Below are positions 17,425 to 23,879 of a stretch of 38,834 nucleotides of DNA, one piece after another. The stretch is from CAJWPI01 sp964571215 (GTDB lineage Bacteria; Pseudomonadota; Gammaproteobacteria; Magnimaribacterales; Magnimaribacteraceae). Both the position numbers and the translations under genes were made by a program. The stretch lies in NCBI GenBank assembly GCA_964571215.1, contig CAZMZZ010000011.1, positions 1 to 38,834 on the forward strand, read 5' to 3'. The stretch's first letter is position 1. Each line of letters starts with the position of its first letter. The notes beneath the pieces were generated by a model. It was given only the letters and a program-made list of their open reading frames with translations. It was not told where the DNA came from and searched no databases.

Positions 17425-18690
17425 TCATCTCTTTAATCTTTCTATTACTTCTTCTAAAGTTAAAGTTTCCTGTGAACTTTCTTTTCTTAATTCTTTAAAG
17501 GAAATGCTATTATTCTTTAGTTCTTCTTCGCCTAAAATAAGAGCAACTTCAGCTCCAGAATTGTCAGCTTTTTTAAATTGAGAACTAGCACTTTCCAATC
17601 CAAAATTTGTTTTTAGATTCAAGTTAGTTATTCTTTCTCTTATTGCTTCAGAGTATTTTATAGCAATTGGTATAGTTTCCTCAGTAAGGCAAACAAAAAA
17701 AACATCTAAACCTGTAGGTTTGTAAAGTGATTTGTTTTTATCTTCAAGAAGTAGGATCAGTCTTTCCATGCCGATGGAAAACCCAACTCCAGGACAGGGT
17801 TTACCTCCTAATTCTTCAACAAGGTGATCATATCTTCCACCTGCACAAATGGCGTCTTGGGAACCAATGATACTGCTCTTCCATTCAAAAACTGTCTTTT
17901 CATAATAGTCTAACCCCCTAACTAACTTATTGTTCACCACGAAATTTATTTTAAGCTCATCTAAATTCTTTAGTAGCACTTCAAAATGATCCTTAGATTC
18001 TGCATCTATAAAATCCCTTAGATCTGGAGCATCTAAAAGAAGTTTTCTTACATCATCTAACTTAGAATCTAAAATTCTCAAAGGGTTTTCTTTTAATTGC
18101 CTTAAGGAATTCTTATCCAGGTCTTTTTTATATTTATCAAAGTATTCTTTTAAGGCATCTTTGTATTGTCTTCTACTATCTGAATTACCCAAAGTATTTA
18201 TTTCCAAGGTAAGATCTTGATTAATCTCTAATTCTTTCCATAATCTTGCACAAACAGAAATTAATTCAACTTCTATATAAGGATGTGAAACTCCATAAGC
18301 TTCTAGACTAGATTGATGAAATTGTCTAGACCTTCCTTTTTGAGGTCTTTCATATCTAAACATAGGCCCCATATACCATAATCTTGCTGATTCAGTTCTA
18401 AATAAATTATTAGATAAAGCAGCCCTTACACAACTTGCAGTACCTTCAGGTCTCAAGGCTATCTCTTCACCTTTTCTATCCTCAAAAGAGTACATCTCTT
18501 TAGAAACAATATCGGTAGATTGACCTATAGACCTCTTGAATAAGGAGGCTTTCTCTACAATAGGTATCCTTATCTCTTGATAACCATAAGATGAAAAAAT
18601 CTTCTTAATTGAAGATTCCGCTAACTGCCAAGCTCCCACGCTATCAGGAGTAATGTCTTTCATGCCTCTCAAAGGCTTAATATCCACCAT
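17425..18690 (-). CDS. hisS: Histidyl-tRNA synthetase
   Basis: A 421-residue class II synthetase that charges tRNA-His. Class motif 2 appears as LRPEGTASCVRAAL near residue 80 and MFRYERPQKGRSRQFHQ near 109. The histidine-specific RGLDYYEKTVFEW motif is near 257, and motif 3 is in GVGFSIGMERL near 306. The N-terminal KPLRGMKDITPD and a C-terminal anticodon-binding domain are present at normal length. It lies in the conserved ispG-hisS-yfgM-bamB order with spacers of 10 bases on both sides. Confidence 0.98.
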   Translation of the reverse strand: MVDIKPLRGMKDITPDSVGAWQLAESSIKKIFSSYGYQEIRIPIVEKASLFKRSIGQSTDIVSKEMYSFEDRKGEEIALRPEGTASCVRAALSNNLFRTESARLWYMGPMFRYERPQKGRSRQFHQSSLEAYGVSHPYIEVELISVCARLWKELEINQDLTLEINTLGNSDSRRQYKDALKEYFDKYKKDLDKNSLRQLKENPLRILDSKLDDVRKLLLDAPDLRDFIDAESKDHFEVLLKNLDELKINFVVNNKLVRGLDYYEKTVFEWKSSIIGSQDAICAGGRYDHLVEELGGKPCPGVGFSIGMERLILLLEDKNKSLYKPTGLDVFFVCLTEETIPIAIKYSEAIRERITNLNLKTNFGLESASSQFKKADNSGAEVALILGEEELKNNSISFKELRKESSQETLTLEEVIERLKR

Positions 18691-18700
18691 ACATTAAATT

Positions 18701-19840
18701 TTAACTTTGTTTAATAATTAGTGCCTCTTCTTTGTTTTTATGAGTTTTTATTTTCTTTCTTATCAAAGACTCTAAGTGCTCTACTAAACTATCACTACCA
18801 ATTTTATGGTCAGGTCTTCCATCTATATATATGAGATTTCTGGGAGATGCCCCTGTAACTCCTATATCAGTATGTTTAGATTCGCCTGGACCATTAACAT
18901 AACAACCTATAACTGCTACATCTAAATTTTCTTCAAAGTCCTCAAACTTTTTTTCTAATTCATTCATAGTACCAATTACATCAAAATTCATCCTTGAGCA
19001 GCTAGGACATGCTATAAAATTTATACCTCTTGAGCGAAGTTTTAAACTTTTTAGAAGGTCGAAACCAACTTTTATCTCATCTACTGGATCAGAAGCTAAA
19101 GAGATTCTTATTGTGTCTCCAATACCTTCATAAAGAAGAATACCTAAACCTATAGAAGATTTGACAGTACCAGACCTAAATGGACCTGCCTCAGTTATTC
19201 CCAGATGAAGAGGTTGATCAATAAGAGTAGCGATTTTTCTATAACTTTCAACAGTTAAAAAAACATCAGAAGCTTTTATGCTCAATTTAAAATTGTCAAA
19301 ATCCAAGGATTGTAAGATATCTACGTGACCCATTGCTGATTCTACTAGAGCGTCTGAATTTGGTTCTCCATACTTTTTCTGCAATCTTTTTTCTAGAGAA
19401 CCAGCATTAACTCCTATCCTTATTGGTACACCATGATCTTTAGCAGCAGAAACAACAGTTTTAACCTTTTCTTTTTTTCCTATATTACCGGGATTAATTC
19501 TTAAACAATCTGCACCTTGCTTTATAGCTTCTATAGCAAGCTTGAAGTCAAAATGGATGTCAGCTATTAAAGGGGTCTTTACTTGTTTTTTTATAAATCC
19601 AAACGCTTCTACTGATTCTTCATCAGGGGTAGAAATCCTTATTAAATCAGCACCTGCCGTTACTAATTGGTTAATTTGGGTAATAGTAGATTTTACATCT
19701 GTGGTTTCTGTGTTAGTCATACTTTGAACAGAAACAGGAGCTCCACCACCAATGGGAACATTTCCTACCATTATCTGTTTAGATTTTCTTCTTTTAATCT
19801 GGCAAGGTAAATTCAACACAATCTCCTGAAGGTAAGACAA
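18701..19840 (-). CDS. ispG: 4-hydroxy-3-methylbut-2-enyl diphosphate synthase
   Basis: A 379-residue [4Fe-4S] enzyme of the MEP isoprenoid pathway, converting methylerythritol cyclodiphosphate to HMBPP. The N-terminal TIM-barrel part shows VGNVPIGGGAPVSVQSMTNT. The cluster ligands are two cysteines in CPSCSRMNFD near 271-280 and one in IGCYVNGPGESKHTDIG near 308. Full length for the gammaproteobacterial form. It depends on Fe-S supply from the nearby isc genes. Spacing to hisS is 10 bases and to the rodZ-like gene six, so it belongs to the ndk-to-bamB operon. Confidence 0.97.
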   Translation of the reverse strand: MSYLQEIVLNLPCQIKRRKSKQIMVGNVPIGGGAPVSVQSMTNTETTDVKSTITQINQLVTAGADLIRISTPDEESVEAFGFIKKQVKTPLIADIHFDFKLAIEAIKQGADCLRINPGNIGKKEKVKTVVSAAKDHGVPIRIGVNAGSLEKRLQKKYGEPNSDALVESAMGHVDILQSLDFDNFKLSIKASDVFLTVESYRKIATLIDQPLHLGITEAGPFRSGTVKSSIGLGILLYEGIGDTIRISLASDPVDEIKVGFDLLKSLKLRSRGINFIACPSCSRMNFDVIGTMNELEKKFEDFEENLDVAVIGCYVNGPGESKHTDIGVTGASPRNLIYIDGRPDHKIGSDSLVEHLESLIRKKIKTHKNKEEALIIKQS

Positions 19841-19846
19841 TGTAGT

Positions 19847-20260
19847 TTACATTGGTTTTTCTATTCCTGAGTAGAAATAGATAACAATTAAAGCGATAAC
19901 CAGTAAGGTCATAATTAACGTTTCATTGGATAGAAAATTAAGAATTTTTTCTTGTTTTTTTCTTTCTTTTCTTGCCTTCTTCTTTTCCTTCTTAATTTTT
20001 TTCCTTTGATCACGTAAATAAAGATCATAGCCTTCTAAAATTAGATCTGGTTTTATCCCTAATTCTTTAGAATAGGCCCTAATATAACCACGAACATAAG
20101 TAGGACCAGGAAGCTCTTGATACCTATCTTCTTCTAAGTAAACCAAATAATTCTCAGGTAAATTGAGATTAGAAGCTAATGTCTTATAACGAAGCCTCTT
20201 CTTTGATCTAGCTTCTCTAAATAGATTTCCAGAGTATTGAGGTTTATTATTTTCTTCCAT
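19847..20260 (-). CDS. rodZ: RodZ-like protein, short form (HTH plus membrane helix only)
   Basis: A 137-residue protein with the RodZ N-terminal helix-turn-helix domain (GNLFREARSKKRLRYKTLAS, then LPGPTYVRGYIRAYSKELGI). A highly basic juxtamembrane stretch (KKIKKEKKKARKERKKQEK) and one membrane helix (about 112-131) follow. RodZ couples MreB filaments to the cell-wall elongation machinery. The usual protein has more than 300 residues with a long periplasmic domain; here it stops a few residues after the helix. The position just before ispG supports orthology. The gene ends cleanly six bases before ispG, so it looks like a shortened form and not a frameshifted one. Confidence 0.85.
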   Translation of the reverse strand: MEENNKPQYSGNLFREARSKKRLRYKTLASNLNLPENYLVYLEEDRYQELPGPTYVRGYIRAYSKELGIKPDLILEGYDLYLRDQRKKIKKEKKKARKERKKQEKILNFLSNETLIMTLLVIALIVIYFYSGIEKPM

Positions 20261-20272
20261 CAGACAGAAATA

Positions 20273-20680
20273 TTAACTTGGAAAGAAAAAATGAATTTCT
20301 CTTTTAGCAGAAACTTCTGAGTCGGAACCGTGAACTGCATTAGCATCTATAGAATCTGCAAATTCATATCTTAAAGTCCCTGGGTTAGCCTCTTTAGGAT
20401 TAGTATCTCCCATTAACTCTCTATATTTTGTTATAGCATTATTTCCTTCTAGGATCTGAACCTGAATAGGACCAGAAGTCATAAACTCTACCAGAGAATT
20501 AAAAAAAGGTTTTTCTTTGTGTTCAGAATAGAATTTCTCAGCTTCTTCTTTTGATAGACTAATAGATTTCTTGTTTTTTATAAGCAACCCTGACTTTTCT
20601 ATTCTAGAACATATTTCTTCTTCTAATCCTTTGGATACTGCGTCTGGCTTAATAATAGAAAGTGTTTGTTCTAAAGACAT
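20273..20680 (-). CDS. ndk: Nucleoside diphosphate kinase
   Basis: A 135-residue enzyme that transfers the gamma phosphate of ATP to nucleoside diphosphates through a phosphohistidine. The start (EQTLSIIKPDAVSKG), the VEFMTSGPIQVQILEG segment and the active-site motif NAVHGSDS near residue 113 are all intact. It is a few residues shorter at the C-terminus than the Escherichia coli protein. A promoter-like sequence lies in the 55-base space upstream, so ndk probably heads the unit running through rodZ, ispG, hisS, yfgM and bamB. In Escherichia coli rlmN lies between rodZ and ndk; it is missing here. Confidence 0.97.
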   Translation of the reverse strand: MSLEQTLSIIKPDAVSKGLEEEICSRIEKSGLLIKNKKSISLSKEEAEKFYSEHKEKPFFNSLVEFMTSGPIQVQILEGNNAITKYRELMGDTNPKEANPGTLRYEFADSIDANAVHGSDSEVSAKREIHFFFPS

Positions 20681-20709
20681 AAGTTGATACCATTGTAAAT
20701 TTAGCGCGC

Positions 20710-20739
20710 ATTATACTTATTCTTCATTGATTAGGTTAA
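20710..20739 (-). promoter_or_regulatory. Candidate promoter of ndk
   Basis: On the minus strand a TTAACC -35 box (20734-20739, 4/6 to consensus) is followed after 18 bases by a perfect TATAAT -10 box (20710-20715). The -35 box overlaps the iscX stop codon. This separates the isc operon from the ndk-bamB group as two transcription units. There is no strong ribosome site before the ndk ATG. Confidence 0.55.
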
Positions 20740-20930
20740 TCTTGTTCTTGTATCCAAGCCATTTGTATGGCTTCCAAAATCTTTTCATTTGAATTATTTG
20801 GTTCATCGTCAAAGTCTTCTAGATTTATAACCAATGCATGAAGGTCTGTAAATAAAATGTGAGCAGGATCATGATCTACATGCTTCTCATTGAGTTCAAT
20901 AGCAATCTCATGAATATCTATCCATTTCAT
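20736..20930 (-). CDS. iscX: Fe-S assembly protein IscX
   Basis: A 64-residue acidic protein matching IscX (YfhJ). It begins MKWIDIHEIAIEL, contains DHDPAHILFTDLHALVI and LEDFDDEP, and ends near QMAWIQEQD. IscX binds IscS and iron, and modulates cluster assembly on IscU. Full length. It follows fdx by two bases at the end of the isc operon, the same place as in Escherichia coli. Confidence 0.95.
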   Translation of the reverse strand: MKWIDIHEIAIELNEKHVDHDPAHILFTDLHALVINLEDFDDEPNNSNEKILEAIQMAWIQEQD

Positions 20931-20932
20931 AG

Positions 20933-21277
20933 TTAAGCCTCCTCAGATACCATATTTATAGTATATTTTGGTAGTTCTATCTCCAAATCTTCTTCTCCAA
21001 TATTAATTTGACAACTCAATCGAGAATTTGCTTCTAATCCCCAAGCCTTGTCTAGCATATCTTCTTCTTCGTCTGTTGCTGATTTAAGAGATTGAAACCC
21101 TTTTCTAACTATGACATGACAAGTAGTGCAGGCACAAGACAACTCACAAGCATGTTCTATTGGTATCTTATTATCTAACATCGTTTCACAGAGAGATTCA
21201 CCAACCTTAGCATCTATATCCTGTCCTTTTGGACATATTTCTGGATGAGGAAAAACCTTAATTTTAGGCACTTGCAA
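20933..21277 (-). CDS. fdx: [2Fe-2S] ferredoxin of the ISC system
   Basis: A 114-residue adrenodoxin-type ferredoxin that supplies electrons for cluster assembly on IscU. The ligands are in HACELSCACTTCHVIV (Cys-x5-Cys-x2-Cys) and the fourth is in SRLSCQINI near residue 89. The N-terminal IKVFPHPEICPKGQDI matches isc ferredoxins. It starts 20 bases after iscA. In the classical operon hscB and hscA occupy that space; here it is empty. Confidence 0.96.
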   Translation of the reverse strand: MQVPKIKVFPHPEICPKGQDIDAKVGESLCETMLDNKIPIEHACELSCACTTCHVIVRKGFQSLKSATDEEEDMLDKAWGLEANSRLSCQINIGEEDLEIELPKYTINMVSEEA

Positions 21278-21297
21278 GTAAAAGAATAAAAGTCTTT

Positions 21298-21657
21298 CTA
21301 GGTATTAACTTCGAAGCTTTCTCCACACCCACAAACTGCCCTTACATTGGGATTATGGAATTTAATTCCTTCGTTTACCCCTTCTGTTACAAAATCTACC
21401 TTTGTACCTTTTAAAAAAACAAAAGAACGGGGATCGATAAATACCCTTAAATCATTACTTTCAAAAATTAAATCTTCTTCAGCACCACTCTCTACATAGT
21501 CCAAGGAGTAAGAATAGCCAGAACATCCAGATGTCTCTTCTACAGAAAATCTAATTCCTATTCCAGTACCTTTAGCATTAAGGTTATTTCGAAGATGATC
21601 TTCTGCAGCCTCAGTAAGAGTAAAGCCGTTTGGATCAAATGAAGGTATTTTTACCAT
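21298..21657 (-). CDS. iscA: A-type iron-sulfur carrier IscA
   Basis: A 119-residue A-type carrier with the three conserved cysteines, in ETSGCSGYSYSLDY near residue 45 and AVCGCGESF near the C-terminus. A-type proteins accept Fe-S clusters from scaffolds and pass them on, particularly to [4Fe-4S] enzymes. A short N-terminal extension (MVKIPSFDPNGF) makes it slightly longer than the 107-residue Escherichia coli protein. It starts 12 bases after iscU ends. Position favours IscA over the related ErpA or SufA. Confidence 0.93.
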   Translation of the reverse strand: MVKIPSFDPNGFTLTEAAEDHLRNNLNAKGTGIGIRFSVEETSGCSGYSYSLDYVESGAEEDLIFESNDLRVFIDPRSFVFLKGTKVDFVTEGVNEGIKFHNPNVRAVCGCGESFEVNT

Positions 21658-21669
21658 TTTTCAGTATAT

Positions 21670-22074
21670 TTATAATTTAGATTCAAAGTCTTCTATCGCC
21701 TGTTTTATGCTATCTTCAGCTAAAACTGAACAGTGAATCTTTATAGGAGGAAGGTCTAAAGCCTCAGCTATATCCTTATTCTTTATAGCTTTAGCCTCTT
21801 CTAAGGTCCTTCCCTTAAGCATGTCCACAAGTTCACTTGAAGAAGCAATTGCTGAGCCACAACCATAAGTTTTAAACTTCACATCCCTAATTATGTGTTT
21901 GTTTTTTTCTAGTTCACACTTAATTTGTAATCTCATAACATCTCCACATGCTGGAGCACCCACCATGCCTGTTCCAATATCTTGTTGGTTCGGATCCCAT
22001 CTTCCAACACTATTTTTTTCAGGTTCTTTTAAAGTCTTTTCAAACTTATCTACCACTTTTTTGCTATACGCCAT
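21670..22074 (-). CDS. iscU: Fe-S cluster scaffold protein IscU
   Basis: A 134-residue scaffold on which sulfur from IscS and iron form a [2Fe-2S] cluster. The three ligand cysteines are in GAPACGDVMRL, KTYGCGSAIASSSE and KIHCSVLAED. The chaperone-recognition motif LPPVK of HscA/HscB systems is present as LPPIK at residues 108-112 (bases 21739-21753). That is notable because neither chaperone gene is in this operon. Length is normal. It follows iscS by 25 bases. Confidence 0.97.
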   Translation of the reverse strand: MAYSKKVVDKFEKTLKEPEKNSVGRWDPNQQDIGTGMVGAPACGDVMRLQIKCELEKNKHIIRDVKFKTYGCGSAIASSSELVDMLKGRTLEEAKAIKNKDIAEALDLPPIKIHCSVLAEDSIKQAIEDFESKL

Positions 22075-22099
22075 TTTGCCCCCTTATAAAATATAGTTA

Positions 22100-23314
22100 T
22101 TAATGTGTTACCCATTCTACCGAATCCATATCAACTCCATCCTTATACATATCCCACAACGGGGAAAGTTCCCTAAGTTTTTCAACAGAATCTCTTACTA
22201 GTTCAATTGTAAAGTCCACCTCTTTGTCAGTTGTAAATCTGCCTATTGCAAACCTAATTGAGCTATGAGCTAATTCATCTTTTAAACCCAAAGCTCTCAA
22301 TACATAAGAGGGCTCAAGACTCGCAGAAGTACAGGCTGAACCTGAAGAAACAGCTATATCTTTTAAAGCCATTATTAAAGATTCTCCTTCAATGAAATTA
22401 AAACTAACATTTAAAAAACCTGGGGCGCTATTTTCTAAATCTCCATTTAAATAAACTTCTTCAATATCTTTAAAACCGTTCCATAACCTATCCTTCAAAG
22501 ATTTTATACGCGTATTATCCGTATTCATTTCAGAAGCAGCTATCTTAAAAGCCTCACCTAAACCTACAATTTGATGAGTTGCTAAAGTACCAGAACGTAT
22601 ACCTCTTTCATGTCCTCCTCCATGTATCTGAGCTTCAAGTCGCACACGTGGCTTTCTACTAACATATAAAGCTCCGATTCCCTTAGGTCCATAAATTTTG
22701 TGGGCTGAGAAGGACATAAGATCTACCTCTAAAGAAGATAAATCAATAGGAACTTTACCAGCACTTTGAGCTGCATCAACATGGAAAATAATTCCTTTCT
22801 CTCTAGTTATTTTACCTATATTTTCAATATCGTTTATAACTCCTATTTCATTATTTACATGCATTAAAGAAACGAGGATAGTTTTTTCTGTAATAGCCTC
22901 TTCAACTGTTTTGGGACTAATGATACCTCTTGAGTCTGGATCCAGATATGTGACTTCATAATTTTCTCTTTCTAGTTGCCTACAGCTATCAAGAACAGCC
23001 TTATGTTCAATCTTTGATGTAATAATATGGTTGCCTCTTCCTTTATAAAATCTAGCTACTCCTTTTATAGCCAAGTTGTCGGATTCTGTGGCTCCAGAAG
23101 TCCACACAATCTCTCTCTGATCACAGTTCAGAAGCTTAGCAACACTTAATCGTGACCTTTCAACAGCCTCTTCTGCCTTCCAACCATAACCATGAGATCT
23201 AGAGGCTGGGTTACCAAAATTACCTTCTAAAGTCATAAATTCTTTCATTTTCTCAACTACTCTTCCATCTATAGGAGTTGTTGAAGCATAGTCTAGATAA
23301 ATAGGCAGTTTCAT
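22100..23314 (-). CDS. iscS: Cysteine desulfurase IscS
   Basis: A 404-residue PLP enzyme that converts cysteine to alanine and a protein persulfide, supplying sulfur for Fe-S clusters and tRNA thiolation. The N-terminus is PIYLDYASTTPID, HVDAAQSAGKVPIDL precedes the PLP lysine in SFSAHKIYGPKGIGALY near residue 206, and the active cysteine loop is SSGSACTSASLEPSYV near 328. The C-terminus is complete. It follows iscR by six bases. It could also donate sulfur to the TusA-like protein at the left end of the window. Confidence 0.98.
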   Translation of the reverse strand: MKLPIYLDYASTTPIDGRVVEKMKEFMTLEGNFGNPASRSHGYGWKAEEAVERSRLSVAKLLNCDQREIVWTSGATESDNLAIKGVARFYKGRGNHIITSKIEHKAVLDSCRQLERENYEVTYLDPDSRGIISPKTVEEAITEKTILVSLMHVNNEIGVINDIENIGKITREKGIIFHVDAAQSAGKVPIDLSSLEVDLMSFSAHKIYGPKGIGALYVSRKPRVRLEAQIHGGGHERGIRSGTLATHQIVGLGEAFKIAASEMNTDNTRIKSLKDRLWNGFKDIEEVYLNGDLENSAPGFLNVSFNFIEGESLIMALKDIAVSSGSACTSASLEPSYVLRALGLKDELAHSSIRFAIGRFTTDKEVDFTIELVRDSVEKLRELSPLWDMYKDGVDMDSVEWVTH

Positions 23315-23320
23315 AATTTT

Positions 23321-23758
23321 TTATCCTGTAGCAATCAATGCCTGTTTAGTGAGATTATTCTGAAATTGTTGAGATTTAAGAACATCATTAAGTGACTTAT
23401 TCACAAGGAAATTATTAACTTCTTCATTAAGGCTTGTCCAAAGATCATGAGCACCAGCTTCACATTCTCCTTTTCCTTTACACGTATCTTCATTCATTGT
23501 CTTCTCAACAGCAAACACTACTTCTGCTATATTAATATCACTAGATGCTCTAGCTAGTCTAAAACCTCCTTTCGGGCCTCTAGCTGCCTGTAGGATTCCA
23601 GCTTTTCTTAGATTTCTAAAAAGTTGTTCTAAATATGGAGCCGGAATATTTTGTCTTTGAGCAACCTCGGATAAAGAGACATAACAAAACCTTGATTCAT
23701 TTAGAGTCAAATCTAAAAGAGCCAGAACAGCATATTTTCCTTTTGTAGTTAGATTCAT
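23321..23758 (-). CDS. iscR: Rrf2-family Fe-S regulator IscR (variant cluster site)
   Basis: A 145-residue winged-helix repressor/activator of the isc operon. The N-terminus (MNLTTKGKYAVLALLDLTL) and recognition region (QNIPAPYLEQLFRNLRKAGI, then GPKGGFRLAR) are typical. The cluster loop reads CKGKGECEAGAHDLW. It keeps Cys93, Cys99 and the histidine (His104). A four-residue shortening removes the third cysteine (Cys104 in Escherichia coli). Whether it still binds a [2Fe-2S] cluster is therefore open. It is divergent from the 2-oxoacid oxidoreductase operon across 121 bases, with a matching IscR-type operator in its promoter. The -10 box ends only seven bases before the ATG, so its mRNA may be leaderless. 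Confidence 0.95.
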   Translation of the reverse strand: MNLTTKGKYAVLALLDLTLNESRFCYVSLSEVAQRQNIPAPYLEQLFRNLRKAGILQAARGPKGGFRLARASSDINIAEVVFAVEKTMNEDTCKGKGECEAGAHDLWTSLNEEVNNFLVNKSLNDVLKSQQFQNNLTKQALIATG

Positions 23759-23765
23759 AAAGTCA

Positions 23766-23793
23766 ATTTTATATTTCTGACTATTTTTGTCAA
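23766..23793 (-). promoter_or_regulatory. Candidate iscR-isc operon promoter
   Basis: On the minus strand a perfect TTGACA -35 box (23788-23793) is followed after 16 bases by TAAAAT (23766-23771, 5/6 to the -10 consensus). The expected transcription start falls on or next to the iscR ATG at 23758. The -35 box and spacer are covered by the IscR operator candidate, a layout suited to autorepression. Confidence 0.65.
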
Positions 23794-23797
23794 GAAT
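23773..23797. promoter_or_regulatory. Candidate type-1 IscR operator
   Basis: Read on the minus strand, this 25-base stretch matches 21 of 25 positions of the Escherichia coli type-1 IscR consensus ATASYYGACTRWWWYAGTC plus RRSTAT. Mismatches are at positions 3, 10, 22 and 23. The core is GAC, seven bases, then GTC. It overlaps the -35 box of the iscR promoter. The divergent oxidoreductase operon starts 83 bases away, so it could be affected too. The consensus is recalled from the literature; binding is inferred. Confidence 0.55.
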
Positions 23798-23860
23798 AGA
23801 GTATATGTACCTGTATAAATTTTAGACAGTTATTTTTTTTATATAAGCATTAAAAAAGGT

Positions 23861-23869
23861 TGGTATTAT
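23861..23869 (+). promoter_or_regulatory. Candidate extended -10 for the oxidoreductase operon
   Basis: The plus strand reads TGGTATTAT, an extended -10 form (TGn then TATTAT) with no good -35 box. Predicted transcription would begin a few bases before the ATG at 23880, leaving almost no leader. The rest of the 23759-23879 spacer is A/T-rich and holds the iscR promoter and operator. Confidence 0.35.
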
Positions 23870-23879
23870 AAGTTTTTTT

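Noticed and set aside
20681..20735. Possible riboswitch or small RNA between iscX and ndk (GCGCGC run)
   Set aside because: The 55 bases are accounted for by a promoter and short leader, and no stable fold or conserved motif is visible.
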